Positions 11,121-24,154 are shown, numbered from the stretch's first letter. The stretch is DNA of 64,000 bases from Struthio camelus (GCF_040807025.1 NC_090956.1:2902517-2966516), one strand, 5' to 3'. The notes: generated by a model from the sequence alone, not told the origin. Translations and numbers: made by a program.

Positions 11121-14100
11121 TGAACTGTCCTGGGAAGATCTCTTGAAAGGGCTGCATGCTTCCTACTTATTAATGATAACAGCCTCTTCACTGCACAGGT
11201 AGGAGACAAGCAAGCCTCGGGGAAGATCAGTCTGTTCTTGGCAGAATTCTGCCAGATCTGAACTTCCTGTGTGTTCTGCGGGGTACCTTTTATTTGTGTG
11301 ATCCTAACATTTATTTAGTACGGCCATATAACGTAGAATAACAGAATCTTTTACAAAAGTGTTGCCTAAAGACAAGGTACGTAACTCAGAGGACGTCTTC
11401 AGAGCTACAGGTCTAGGTCTGAAAATCACCTATTTTTTAAAATATAGCATCTCACATTTCTCCTATCAGATGTACACAAAAGGTTAGCAGAAGAAAGTCA
11501 CATTCCGAAGAAAATACAGAGCTTGGACATCCCCTCGCTCAAAACAAAGCCCCTTAATTAAATGAAAATGCACTTAATTATGTTTTATTACAGACTATCA
11601 AACAAAACCTATTTAAACTATTCCAAACAATACAGAAAAAATACACTAGTTTAAAACAGGAAAAAATGTGTACATGTAGAATTCTTCCTGTAAATATTCT
11701 GGAGCCAACCACTGGTCACTTCTAATTTTTTTTTTCCTGTTTCATTCCTTTGATGGAACCCCAGAAAGTCTTTCTCATGGATTTGATTTGCAGCTGAGAA
11801 CGTGCAGCTTTCCTCTTCCTTTCAACGTAATGGTGAAATTTTCTTCAAATGTCACTTGAGCCTGTCTGAGAGACTCTTATAGGGTGCCAATTAAAGACTA
11901 GAGAGAAGCAGGATGTGGCAAAAATTATTTTAATGAATTTTCATTTTAAAAAAACATTATCCCAAAAGGTTATAGAATCAGGGCTCCAGGACTGTTCCTG
12001 TTTGCCCGGTACCACTTTTGCTGCTTGAGAGTGCCGCATTGAGGACAGAAGGAGGAGAAGTGACAAGAACGGTGTGGAAATGTGACACATGACACTATCA
12101 CACTCCTTTCTGCTCTTGCCGACCAGCTCAGTAATGCACCTCTGGAAGCTCACAGGAGCCTTCAACATCAGCGGATGGAGTGAAGAGCACTTCAGGTACT
12201 CGCCATCCTAGCCGCTCACTGCAGCGGGAAGTGTTCACTGCTTTTATAAGTGGCTGGTTAAAAGTAAGAATCCCTTCTGGTAAAGTACTTTTGATGGAAA
12301 ACTAGCTTCTCTTTGAAAAACTGAAATGCTAGAAATGCGTCGGCTGAAAAAGGCAAGAAACTGCTAATGCAAATGAACTGGTAACGTATGTGAACTTCTA
12401 CCAGCTAAAGATTAAGAACTGTTTGCTGCTGGGAAAACAACGCTGAAATGTCTTTACAGGGTTCCAGACAGGTTTATCCAGAGAGGATTAAGCTCTGTGA
12501 AAAGACACATATTTCTACCAGATGGATTGAGCAAGAAAAAGGATGTAATGACAATATTGCTACCAGATCTAGTGCTGAAGGAGTGATATGTTTGCTGTGT
12601 GGCTAGTGAGAACACACTCCTTTGAACCTCATGGAAAGAAAATTGGTTTTCTTTCCTAATCAGGTTGCAAATAGCTTAGCAGTGTTCGCTCAAGGTAATT
12701 ACGAGGAAATCCAAGCAGCTCCTTGGGCCGAGCTTCTCCTCTGCTAGGACTTCCTGGAGGCAGAGACATCTGTGGGGTAGCAGGGACATCCGCGGTGGCA
12801 ATAACCCAGGGCACATCAGTGACGACCAGCCAGACAGAGCTTCAGGCACCTCTACCACAGGCACCAGCCCGCAGGCGATTCAACAATTCGACAACAGATG
12901 GGCCTGTAATTACAGCCTATTTGAAGGATTTCTAATGCACTGATTTGAAAGCCATTGATTTTTTCTTCCTCCTGAGGAGAATAACAAAGAAACACCTCAA
13001 CCTCCCTGTGATTCCCGCTGCCTAGTTTTTTGCAGCGTATTCGGCAGGCAAACTGAAAACATTCAGCTTCAGCCAGCCAAACTGTGAACGTAATTGAACA
13101 GAGTAACTGTCTTCCAGTCAGGAGCTGAGCTGAATCATATCTTCTGCGAGCTTCAAAAATGTTTGAGATGAATGCAAACCAATCAGGAAGAAAAAAAAAA
13201 AAGTCCCTGCTGCATGTGGAGCTCCCGGTAGAAACAAAATGTGGAGACCCGACCCCACAGCCATGGCCTTGGCCCGCCTTGGGCTGGGGTTGGGAGATGG
13301 AGAGTGATAGATGTTTGTAGGCAGTGTAGTCTGAGGCTCTGAATAGCAAACGGCAGAAAATGAATCCATCTATTTCTATGGTAACATGAATAACTCAGGA
13401 CTCAACTATAGCTTAAATCTGTGCCGAATTTGAAAACTCCAAGTGATGAGTAGCCTCTCTCACCCAGGCAGCTTCGTTCAAGGCAGTAGTATATTAATGC
13501 TTTTACATCATAATGTTAAGGGTGTAATGTTAAAGAAAATTTTAAAAATCCTTAGAGGAAAACATACTGTAGCCTTCAGCAGAGGCCAGAAATGAGACTC
13601 AGAATCCACAGCTTTATTCCGCCTTGACTCTCGAAGCTTCAGCAGCTCTAGCTTGGTAGAGCCAACACCTTCCCAACACCACCACCCCAAGCATCGTGGA
13701 GTCTTGAAGGGTGAGGAATCAATGTCTCCCAGCTCTGGCTGGCCACGTAACCAAGAACATGCTTCTGTGTTTGCCTCTGCCTCAGACACTCATTTTGGAA
13801 AATGAAGCTACTCCTTCACCTTTTGGGAAGATTTTGAAGAGCCAAGGATTCTACTTCCAGCCAGGCAAAGCCATGCAGATACGCCTGCTTTCCAATACTG
13901 CTTTTGTTTATTTTGACCTTAATCCTCCTGTGGCTATGAAAAACCTGAATCTAATCCTTAGCACACAATGAATTTTTAGTGCAATGGCTCCAGAAATGAA
14001 CTGAGAGCAAACCATGTGTCTTCCATGCCTTCTCAGTTTGCCTGTTCCTCTAAACGTGAAAGGTACCTCCGTTGCACTACTTTGGCCCTTCTAATCAGAG

Positions 14101-16150
14101 GCAACCCAAGGCCTCAGTCTCAACACCTGCATATAGTTCAGGTCAGGCCTGGACCCAAGTCTATCACTGAGATGATTTATACACTAATAATTCCTCCCTT
14201 GCCAGCAATCAGTCTCTGTTCCTCACTGCCAGGTTCAACAGGCAAGGCTGTTGACACAAGTTCCCCAGGACTTCTTCCTTCTAAAAATATTGATCACAAC
14301 TCATCCTTTCTGTTTCAGCTGAATTTTGACAAGCCAATTTCAGAAGCACAGAAGGAGCGTCATGTGCAACCTGTCTTTACAGTTCCCTTGCAGCAGTCAC
14401 CTCCCCCACATTGCACATATACAGCATTTAAAAAAGTATTACTACCATCACCTTTGTCAGCAGTTTCATCATCATTCAAGACTACAGTAGGAAATTCACC
14501 ATTAACAGATCATGTTCTGTCACTGAATTTCTGTATGTGACAAGGAATGGCAAAATTAATAGACTGGTATCCAAGTTTTAGCTCTCTGAGAGGTGTTTTT
14601 ACACAAAAATTAGAACAAAACAAAATAATGTAATTTGAGGCTTTCAGCTCAATACAAGATAACTCCTCTCTCTGCAAACACAACATAAAAATCCTAAAAG
14701 ATATATAGAATATACAGCTATAGAATATCACATGCAGCAAAAATGATAGGGCAACTAGAACTAAAAAAAATACTGTTATATCACAGTTACATGCTTGTCT
14801 TCCACACAGCTCATCTGCCTTACACATCAACCCACACCATGACAAATCTGGGACATCCTACTTCCCACACACCTCTGAAGATCCCCGCAGACCATCAGGT
14901 AGCACAGCGAAGCACACACCTCTGGGCTCAGCTACCTATTTTTGGGAGTCAGGGGCTCTTTTTTCCTCCCCGTGTTTATTCTGTGGCTGTCATAATTGAT
15001 CTTCAGTCCCTGACTTCAGCCACTAAATGCATGATAACAGGTAGTGTTCTCAAATAGCCTTTGAACTCACTCCATATGGCTCTGAAATGGAGTGTCATTG
15101 CGAACTGAAGTGGGTAAAGAATTAGACAACTTTGAGGGCTTTTGAAAATCCTGTTTTTATCATAGTATAGAACCTGTTAAAAATGCCTTTTGCAGGTGTT
15201 TCTTTAGTAGGAGACTTGTTTTACTTAGGGAACCTAGTAACTTCAGTGTATTCTCAGCAACTTTTCATATATATACCATAAATGATAATTCAATGTATGA
15301 GGGAAACTCATTAAATTAGCCCTATTTTGATTCAAGCTGATATTCACAGTGGGGCTATTGTATCACATTTTGCTTGGCATGTTTTCAGGGAAGGTAATCA
15401 AAATCTCCTCTTCTCTTCTGCTTATCATCCCAACCCTGTTTTTATCAGATGACTCTCCCCATTGTCATGGCAAGAGCAGACTGGAGTCTTAGTTCAATTT
15501 AGCAATACATGACCACAAATACACCAGCAGATTGGATTAGAAAGCGACATGCCAAAAGCAGCTTTCGCCTCTCCTTTTTGCATTCACACATCTGACTCAA
15601 TCACAGGTCTCTAATTGAAAAGCCGCAGCAGTGGATTAAGATCATATACATTATTACAAAGCACGACGCCCTGTGCATGCTGATGAATCCAGGAGCGCCT
15701 GGCAGGGCTGGGCTAGCCCTGTGCTGGGCTAACCACACAGCAGTTGTGCAGATCACACCCTGCTGTATACAGGGATAAACACCTGAGCAAGCAGGATTGG
15801 ATAAGAAGGGGTGTCTGCATGTGTAATACCGGAGAAAGGTTGCAGATGGGGAGCTGTATATAACACCCTCCTTCACTTGTTGCATTATAGGGTGAGATAT
15901 TTCAGACCCGTACTGCCCAGCAGAACCCCAATGAAGTCAAAGGGACTTAGACAGTGAGGAAATCAAATGCTTGAGAGTCTGTATATTAAGCCCTGCATCT
16001 CTCTCCTAACTAATAAACTTAGAGCCTGATTCATAGCCAACTGGAGTCAGTGGTAAAACATCCCCACACGGGATTTCAGCTCCCGGTTCCCATCGAGAGA
16101 CAGGATGTGTAATGTGAGCCTGCCACTCAGTCTTCCCCTACGCTCAGTGC
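11121..16150. other. Intergenic, no gene recognised
   Basis: Includes AT-rich stretches, poly-A at 13189-13203, and a TATA-like 'tatataac' near 15855 without any downstream gene signal. The open frame at 14016-14540 (+, 174 codons) is Ser/Pro-rich and matches nothing I know. It has no splice context and is not called. Confidence 0.55.
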
Positions 16151-16162
16151 CCAGAGATGGGG

Positions 16163-16169
16163 TATAAAA
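16163..16169 (+). promoter_or_regulatory. SSTR5: Candidate TATA box of SSTR5
   Basis: The text 'ggtataaaac' gives a canonical TATAAAA about 60-70 bases before the GC-rich block begins. Transcription would then start near 16190-16200. A weaker 'ctttaaaag' at about 16310 lies inside the island and is an alternative. Assignment to SSTR5 rests on strand, on the donor at 16548 and on SSTR5 being the next recognised gene downstream. Confidence 0.4.
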
Positions 16170-16189
16170 CAAATGTGATGAACACGCCA

Positions 16190-16548
16190 GTCTCTTCTCA
16201 TTGCCCCCGAAGGAGCGTGGACGATCAGGTGTTCCCCTTTCTGAGGACGAGCAGGGCAGTCACCTGCGCTCTGGGAGGGGGGCTCACGCCAGGCGAGTCC
16301 GCAGAAGTCTTTAAAAGGCCTTCTCCGAGCTGGAAGGGAGCTAGACCGGGGGAGGAAATGCAGCTCTCCTGCGAGAGCCCTTTCGCTTGTCCGCGGGCAC
16401 GCAGCCCCTTCCAGCAGCAGCCGCCCGCCCCGCACGGCGCAGCCCCCGCACCCCGGGCAGGGGGGCGGCAAGGCCGGCCCTGCCGCTGCAGCCCCCGCGG
16501 GCTGCCGGGCACCGGGGCAGAGCAGCAGGACCGAGGCGACAGAGCCAG
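16190..16548 (+). other. SSTR5: Inferred non-coding first exon of SSTR5
   Basis: The exon would run from the inferred start site downstream of the TATA box to a textbook 5' splice site, 'gccag|gtaagg', with the exon ending at 16548. The next strong acceptor in front of the SSTR5 coding exon is at 24090. From memory, mammalian SSTR5 has a 5'UTR intron of several kilobases with the promoter upstream, which fits. The exon contains ATGs (for example at 16157 just upstream and 16178) that would be upstream starts if transcription begins earlier. The 5' boundary is a guess; the donor is well supported as a motif. Confidence 0.4.
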
Positions 16549-17010
16549 GTAAGGGTGTCCCTGCTCCGGGGAGGGGGGAGCCCAGCCTGCCGGGGGGGGG
16601 GCCAACGCACCCCGCCGGGGGCTGCTTCCAGCTCCCTCCCTCCAGCCCAACTTTCTGCAGAGGGGGATAAAGTGGGTGGCCCCAGGGCTGTCCCCTCCCG
16701 GCTCCCTCCTTTCCCCCCCCCCACCCCCGCCGCTGCTCCGGCCCCCGGGAGGGGGAGGCAGCCCCGGCCGGCAGCGCCAGCCCTCCCCCGGGGGAGCGGC
16801 CCCGTCCCCGCCCGCCGGCGGAGGGGGGCGGCGGAGCGCGGGGCCCGCTCCCGCCGGCTCCCCGATCCCGGCTCCCCGCTGGTTCCCCGGTCCCGGCGAG
16901 CAGGGACCCCCCCGGGACCGCGCTCGCTGCGGCCGGAGCATCGCGGCAGCCCCGGGGGAGCCGGGCGGCTCCTGCCTCCCGCGGCAGAGAGGAGTGCCTG
17001 GAGCTTCAGG
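16230..17010. promoter_or_regulatory. SSTR5: CpG island (probable SSTR5 promoter region)
   Basis: A sharp block of very high GC and dense CpG, extreme at 16380-17000, stands in AT-richer surroundings. It includes long G and C runs (ten Gs at 16592-16601, C tracts around 16712-16730). Such islands mark promoters in birds and mammals. Overlapping open frames on all strands here (up to 299 codons antisense) arise from lack of AT-rich stop codons and are not genes. The target gene is inferred to be SSTR5. Confidence 0.75.
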
Positions 17011-20000
17011 TGATGACTGCCTTTGGGAGAAGGGAAGGGGTCCGGGTTGGGGGACCCTGAAGGGATGAGGCGAGGGAAGGCAGGGAGGGATGGGCACAGG
17101 GGAGGCAGGGGCTTTGCTCAGCACACGCCGGTTTTGAGAGCACCTTTACTCTCAAGGATGAATGAGGCACCAGAGTGTTCAGTCTCATTTGCAGTTCTCC
17201 CAAAGCATCCCGAGTTTCTTCTTCCTTTCCTCTCTTCTTATGGGGCTTTTGCTGGTGGGAGAGCAGAGTTGCCCAGTCCCAGCTGGGACAGAGCAGAAAG
17301 AGAAGCCCACTGGCTGATCAGAGATGTGATGTTTAAAGCAGGACAATCTTGCTAGCAATGCTTTAAAACATCTGCTAGAGAGAGAGGAGAAAGGCACCTG
17401 CGCAAGGGATGCACAGGGACAGCCTGACCCTGCATCCTGCTCTGTGCTACTTGATCCCTGCACTGGGACCCAGAAAAGTGGCAGAGCCTCGAGTCCTTCC
17501 CAGCCCAGGGTGATGCACTGAAAGCCATAGGTGGCTAGAGCTGAAAGTGCAATGCCCCTTTCTGATAAAACACGAGCAGGGCAGGGCAGGGGGTCAGATG
17601 GGCTCCAGGAGGGGCAGCAAAAGGTGGATGGTCAAGGGCAAAAAGGAGCCTGGGGAGTCATAGTCAGTCTGGACTGAGCAGTGCCTGTGTGTCCCTGCAC
17701 TTTGCTGCCCCTTACTGCAACTCCCAGTCACCTCAGTACTGGACATGGCTTGTTTCCACCACGTCCAGACTTCTTCACCAAAGAGCAGGAAAAGAATATC
17801 CCAGCTCAGGTGTTTTGACATTGCAGGCTTGTGTTGGGGTAAACTGGAGACTTTTTGTAGTTCTATGGGGGAGACATGCAGGTCCCATTGGGCAGCCAGT
17901 TACGAGGGTGCGGGGATCAGCCTGCTAGTGCTTATGTGGGGAAACTTAGCTCACGGGGGACCCTGTCTCCAGGGCTGGCTGACTCTGCAGCTGGAGCAGA
18001 TCCGCACTGTGTGTGTGGGGAGCGCCACTCCGACCCGGAGACCTTGCACCTCCGACAGGCACCAGGACCGCTGCACGGGCACCGGCACCACTGCACAGGA
18101 AAGGCCCCCTGGGTCTCCTCCCCCGGAGCTCTTCCCCCTTGTGCTGCAGAGAAGAATCGAGCTTAGTAGCAGGTGCATTTTTGTGATCAAAATGCTCCTC
18201 AGCTGAACTGTCTTTGAATCTGGCACGTCCCTGAAATCCGCTCCATTTCAATGGATGAAGAGGAGAGAGGAGCAGAAGAAGTGTTTTGCTAAAAGTCCCT
18301 GATCGCTCTGATAGACAGTGCAGTAGCTGGAGTTTTCTGCAAAAACGGCTGTGCAGGTGCAAACACAGAGGTGTCAGGCTGCACACTTTTTCTGGCTGAA
18401 GTTGTTTAAATCAATCGATCCGGGAGCAAAACCAGAAGCATGTGGCTTGCATCGCTGTTCGTGTAACAGGACCAGCTCAGCCAAAGTGAGTAATCTCTGA
18501 ACATGACAGAGCCTGAAATTTGTTTGGGGAAAAAAGTATTTAGCAAATATTTGACAAAAGCAGAAATGTTTTATGGGCTGTTTGTTTGCAAACTAAAAAT
18601 AGGACCAAGTCCTCAGGTACCATATCCACAGAGCGCTCTAGGAAACACTGGGCTGATCAGAGCAGGGTGGTAAAAAGTGTTGGCAACTTGAAAATATAAT
18701 TCCTAAAGATTTTGATAGTGTTAGAAGTGGCAGGGTGTTACTCAGCTTTGCCTTTAGTTGATCAGTGTTCAGCACTATAAAGCTAGCCAAAACAGAACAT
18801 CAATCTGTGTAAGGAAGTTTTTTTTGTTATATCATCTGGAGAGAAAAATCGATCACTCCAGTTTTTGGAGTGAAAAGCTCACCCTGAAAAACAGCAAATG
18901 ATAGATTTTTAATAAGGAAGAAGTTTCTGTTTGGACTGAATCCTTTTGCTTTTTTCCCTAGGCAGTGGGATGGGGAGGGAGAGGGGGAAGATGCCAGAAT
19001 TTTTCCCATTCTAACTGTTTTGAAGTATGAAATACTGAGATTTTTATGCTGTCATGCAAATATTGATTTAGTGCAAGAACACTGTTATTCCTGTAAGAAG
19101 CCGAAGCAGGTCTTGGCATGATGCTGCATTTCACTGCCCTCAGGCAGACCCCTGCTTCAGCTTTGCTCGTGTTATTTCAAAGCAGCTACACCAGGTCACA
19201 GCAACTTTCACCAGCATCTCTCTGCTTGTTGTCTGAGACAAGTAACTTGCTTTTCCTGCTGCAGTAGGAACCCTGCTCGACAGGGAGCGTGAGGACCCCA
19301 AGGGTTATATCTGAGGATGCAGGCAATGACCATTCATCCCCAAAGCAGCAGACTTTTTCTTTGCTTCACTACAGCAAATAGCTCCATTAACACATCATGG
19401 CCAGCTCTGTGGGACAGTGGAAAAGACATGAAGTTTTGCTGCTATTCAATATTTCTTGGCTTCTCATCCAGGTGTTTTTCTCCCCGTTGGTCCTAAGACC
19501 ATCTGTTTTAAAGGCAGATTTGTGTGGATTAGCATTTTCTCTCTTCCTGCTAGTTATTCTGCACCTGGAAGCAGTAATCTACCTTTCTGTTGCCATAATT
19601 GTCTTCATAGCAATTATGTTTGATGCTGCATAAGAGACAGTTATGACTCCAGTGATAAACAGGCAGCAAGATCAAATCCTGTTGTGCAAAATTATATTTC
19701 TTTATGCAATTCCTTCTTGATCCCAGCTATACCCAGCTGTTACCCTGATGCATTGCACTTTACAGAGTTATTTTTGTTTTGTATTGTAACCACAACCAGG
19801 AGTACTTTCAACCCTGATCTGCCTGGAAAGTTTTAAGGTTTATTCTTCCTCATGTAGTGAAGGTGCTTCAGTCACTAATGGGCTGCTGTGTGCTTTTAGA
19901 TTGACACCTACCCTTGTGCCCAGCAAAAGTATGTTTGTTTAGGACACCGAAGTCTAAATACTTTGTTCCGAGCAGCGTGGTCTGTACCATGACGTCTCTG

Positions 20001-20562
20001 CCATTTCTTCTCTTTCCACATTCTTGGACACAGACACAGGTAGTCAAATTTGTTCAGCTGCAATGGATACTTGCTTTTTCAAGGTAATGCTCTGCAAAGG
20101 GAGAGCTTGGAGTTATACCAGTAATTATTTTGGATCTGCATTCTTAGCTCCATCCTCCTTTTGGTTTGTGTATTTTAACCAGAAAGCACCTAATGTATGA
20201 AGTATCCCAGAGTGATGTCCTTCAGATCAAACAGCCAAAGGGGAAAAAATCTGGTAGAGTGGAAGGCCCCTAAAGGTAGTGTTTTATTAATCCATTAAGA
20301 ATACCAAAACAAGTAAATAACATATCATTCAGCAAGCCCTAATTATTTATCCCTTGTTGAAGCTCATAGTCATTAACTACTGTAGTGGCAATATATGTTC
20401 AGACAAAATTGTACTGATGATGGGCAAGGCTATCAGCTAGATAGAGGGAAAAATCATCTACGCTTGTCACAGGCTGCCAGCAAAACATGCTTTTGCAGCT
20501 GTTCAATTTTTTGTTATTGCCATGCTATAACGAAGCCCAAAATATCAGTGGCTACAAGGCAA

Positions 20563-20665
20563 AGGCAGTGTGGTTTAAACAGCTTAGTGGGTAAAGTGTT
20601 GAATTGGGACTTCAGAGACCTGGGCTCAGTTTTCAGGACTGGATGACTCTAAGCACATCACGTCC
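20563..20665 (+). mobile_element. tRNA-related head of an old MIR-type SINE
   Basis: The text 'cagcttagtgggtaaagtg', then 'gggacttcagagacctggg', then 'ctcagttttc' parallels the head of CORE-SINEs (MIR and its amniote relatives): 'tagtggttaagagcac', 'gactcaggagacctgggttc', 'aattcc'. The 'gggctcagttttc' segment sits where the polymerase III B box should be. The following 'gatgactctaagcacatcac' parallels 'gtgaccttgggcaagtcac'. The copy is strongly diverged. Exact subfamily cannot be given by eye. Confidence 0.6.
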
Positions 20666-21421
20666 CCAGCCAGTGTATGGGAGACATTCAGATGACGGCA
20701 GACCCTCGTCCGTGCTGCCAACCTGCAGGGTCTCACCCACTGGAGAAATTAAAGACTTTGCATGATATATGTAGCAAACGCATTTCCTTCTGAATCCACC
20801 TGCAACTGAAGGGAAAGCTGTGAAATTCATCAACTGGAACAAAAATTCATGAGAATAAAGATTAGTGCTTGCAGGAAACCAAGAGAAGAACCCCAAAATA
20901 CCAAAAAAATCAGGCCTGCATACTGCTGAGGAACTACTGCCCCCTGAAGACACCAGTGCAGGGGGAGAAGACCATCGGGACTGCTATTGAAGAAGACAGA
21001 AAAAGCTGTCCCCCTCTTGGAAGATGCACAAAGGCTCCCCCAGAAACCCCTTAGAGTGTATCGGGGATACACTTGCCTGACTGGAAGAACCCAAGGCAGG
21101 GATTTCATGCAGTAGTTTATCTTCAGGGTGAGAAGGAATTTGAGGGCATCCAACCTTCATAGAAGATCTCTTCTTCCTCACTGCCCCTTCTAAGGTTTGA
21201 ATTGTAAATGTGGTGGAAGAAAGTAACGGGCTGGAAGAACTTATTCTGTTATTTCTATAAGCACTATTTCAAGGATACATAATGCATGTACTTTGGGGAG
21301 AAAGGAGGTAACTTTAAAAGACAGATACACATCCTCATTTCTTTCAAGTGTCAGGATGAAAGCAGCATGCCACTGTTTCCTGACCTCCTCCCAGCTGAAT
21401 GACAGTTCTGTGCTGTTTTTG

Positions 21422-21439
21422 TTTTTTTTTTTTTTTTTT
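21422..21439. repeat. Poly-T run (18 bases)
   Basis: Simple T run in the inferred SSTR5 intron. It could be the reverse-strand tail of a retroposon, but the flank was not recognised. Confidence 0.85.
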
Positions 21440-24097
21440 AGACGTGTCCTGCTATTTTTGCAATCCTGAAAAAAAGATTTGGTGGGGTTTTTTTTGGCCC
21501 TAACTGGGCGTTGCTGAGCTCAGTCTGGACTGTTCTAGGTAAAAAGTACCTTCCATCCTCATTGCCATACTCAGCTCCAAAGACAGTTGTGTTTCATGAA
21601 CATTAGCTTATAGACACTGATTACCCTGTCTCTCCTTCAATTTTCTTAATTTTCTTCCCTTCAAGGACCCTGGCTAGCCAGCTGGGTCACACTGCATCTG
21701 GACTGGAAGAAAATGCAATCGTTTCCAATGGTCACAACTCTAACAGCCCAGGAAGAGTGTGGTGCTGCTTTTGCTTCTTCTAAATCTCTCCCCAAATAGC
21801 CTGAGTTTCATTAAAACTTTATATTTTAAAATTAAGTGTCAGGAAACATTTAAAAAGCCCACAGTTTGGGCAGAACTGTTTAGCATTTTCCATTTCTTAT
21901 TTAAGTACCAAGTTCAGTCCTGTTTAATTCACAAGGGACATGGTCTCCCTGCAACATACCATTAGGGACTGCAGTGTCCCTGCAGTGAGTCTTGCAGCCT
22001 ACTCACGACCTCAGTATCTAAACCCAAAACACTGTGTTAGCTTATTCAGAACTTGCAGATCCTCCTTCCTCGTGTCTCATCTCCAGCTTCAGCATTTGTT
22101 TGAGCTTTAGCAGATTTCTCAGCTTTACTATCCCAACCACCCTGGTTTTCTGACTTCTCTGGTACATCTCCTCCCAGCCGCAAACTTACATGTGAGACAC
22201 CTACTCCCCATCTGCACATTTCCAAATCCAAACAGCGTATTTCTGATATGGTAGCTGGGGGAATTTCTGCTCTCACCCACTGCAGTTTTTTCGCTACAAG
22301 AGAGAGCACAGTAACCAGCCCGTGGAGATGTTTGCATTCCCCTTGGAGACAAATAGTCTTTTGCATGCTTACATGATACTGTACTTATTTTGTGCCTGAA
22401 GGCACGGGTACTATGTGGGCTGGCTGTTTTTTGCAATAACGTTAAATTCACATTCGTGCCCTTATCCTGTAATGGACACCTACATGCTACGGGAGCAAAA
22501 GTTGCTGTGCATATCCTCCTTGAGCATCTTCACCACGCTAGCCTGAAGAGCTGCTTAGATTTGGGAGGGATCTGGGGCCAGGCTGGTATCTTGCACCTCT
22601 ACTCTTTTAAAGCAGAAATCTTTATATATACTTAGACCATGTACAGGGAAAGAACAAACTAATAAATACCCACATGAGCTAGACACACCACAGAGACAGA
22701 GCTTTGGAAACTTCAAACCTTTTCAGACTATCAAATAAACACATTCCTTCACCAAATCAGTTCAGCTCTCCTTGCCCTGAGAGGCTGCCTGCTGCATTCC
22801 AGATTTAGTGCAGAAGAAAAGTATTTCTTAGATAAAAAGCTCACTTTGGGGTGAGAAGAAAGGAATTCAGAAGCACTAACATAAGGACAATCTGGATGAA
22901 CAGAAAAGAAACAGTCTGTTCCTTTCTGCTGCGGAGTCTTGGTGCTGGTGCGTGCATGGCCTGACCTGGTGGAGAAGTGTTCTCAGGCATGGTCGTTTCC
23001 ATCCTGGAGTTCACCGATTTCTTGCCAGAGTTTTGGCAGTTGTTATGGAGGGTTTTGTTTCTCCACCTACACAGCTGCTGATGTTCTCTGGGGGTTTTCA
23101 GTTGGTTCTGCCAGGCTGTAAGTGGTGTTTGAATATATCAACTCAGACTATTTCTGTGTAAACAGGGAGACCTGTGGAACATTTCAGTGGAGCTTAAGAT
23201 ACGAAAAGCCAGGAACTATCTTTGGCTCTGGATTATAAAAGCACCCAGGGCTTGGGCAGGAGTGAGACTGCTGAGACAATCTCCCAGCCTCTCCAGGCAC
23301 CCTTGACTAACGTACAGCAGAATTGTATCAAGTCTGACTTTAAAGCTTTCAGCACTAATGCCAAAGCTGTGCTCCAGGTATCCTTATTTGTATGCAAAAT
23401 TGTTTCCTAAATTGTTTTCAATTTCAGTTTTCAATTGTTTCAGTTTCTAATTAGAAAGCTAGGAGGGGAGGTGGGTTTTGAATTTGCTTTTTATGCAAAC
23501 TGAATATTGACCCTGCTCCTTGATTTCAAGAAAGAGGAAAATGTGAGTGAGACAGGTTAAGGAGTGTGAGGCAGTCAACTAGTAAAGTTTTCTTGCCAAG
23601 CGGCACAGGAGATACGCAGGAATTAATTTATCATCAGCAACTCCCCTGAAAAAGGACTGGTCTTGTTACCAACAAGCCCTAGATCTAGAGGCCCAAATGC
23701 CAGGGCTCTCGAAATTTTTAGCCGTCTCTGATTTTGAAGCACAGTGGCTGACTGGGCTATCCCCGTCTCTCCTCACTGCCCGGCAGGATGCATGCTCCCT
23801 ATTAGCGCTGTGCAGCCTCCCGTCTCCGTGGCTATATCCAGCCCCGCACCCCACTGCACAGTGCTCCTGAAAGTTGAACAGAAATATCATCTGCTGGGAT
23901 GGGCACTTGGGCTCCCTCGGCGTGGGATTCCTTTGTTAAGGCCTTAATCTTACCACATATGCTAACAGCATAATTCAAACACAAATTCTGGCTACGGATA
24001 GAAAATTGGATGATGTGTAAATCTTAGTCTACTTTGAATTCATTCTTTCTTTCTCTTTCTCCCCCCTCCCCTTTTGTTTCTTCTTTCTAGGAACAAG

Positions 24098-24124
24098 ATG
24101 CTTATGAAGTTTAATTTCTGTTAG
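24098..24124 (+). promoter_or_regulatory. SSTR5: Upstream ORF in the SSTR5 leader
   Basis: An ATG 8 bases into the inferred coding exon opens an 8-codon frame (with a second ATG at its third codon) and ends at a TAG at 24122-24124, 30 bases before the receptor's start codon. It lies in the same reading frame as the receptor, so the TAG fixes 24155 as the first usable start and excludes an N-terminal extension from this exon. It may dampen translation by reinitiation control. That effect is inferred. Confidence 0.55.
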
Positions 24125-24154
24125 CCTTAAAGGAAAAACTGGAGAATAACAGCT

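Larger units (their letters stand above)
16549..24090 (+). other. SSTR5: Inferred 5'UTR intron of SSTR5
   Basis: Bounded by a gtaagg donor and by a long polypyrimidine tract (24045-24090, mostly t/c) ending in 'tttctag'. It holds one SINE relic (20563-20665), an 18-base T run (21422-21439) and a CpG-richer patch near 17990-18140. No other coding exon was recognised. The open frame at 19397-19633 is discussed under findings. Confidence 0.4.

Noticed and set aside
14016-14540. 174-codon open frame on the + strand
   Set aside because: Ser/Pro-rich without known motif. No promoter, splice or poly-A context. Chance cannot be excluded and is the simpler reading.
16225-17124. 299-codon antisense open frame across the CpG island
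   Set aside because: Pro/Gly/Ala/Arg-rich reading caused by lack of AT-rich stop codons in very GC-rich DNA. Several other frames are open over the same bases and no domain is visible.
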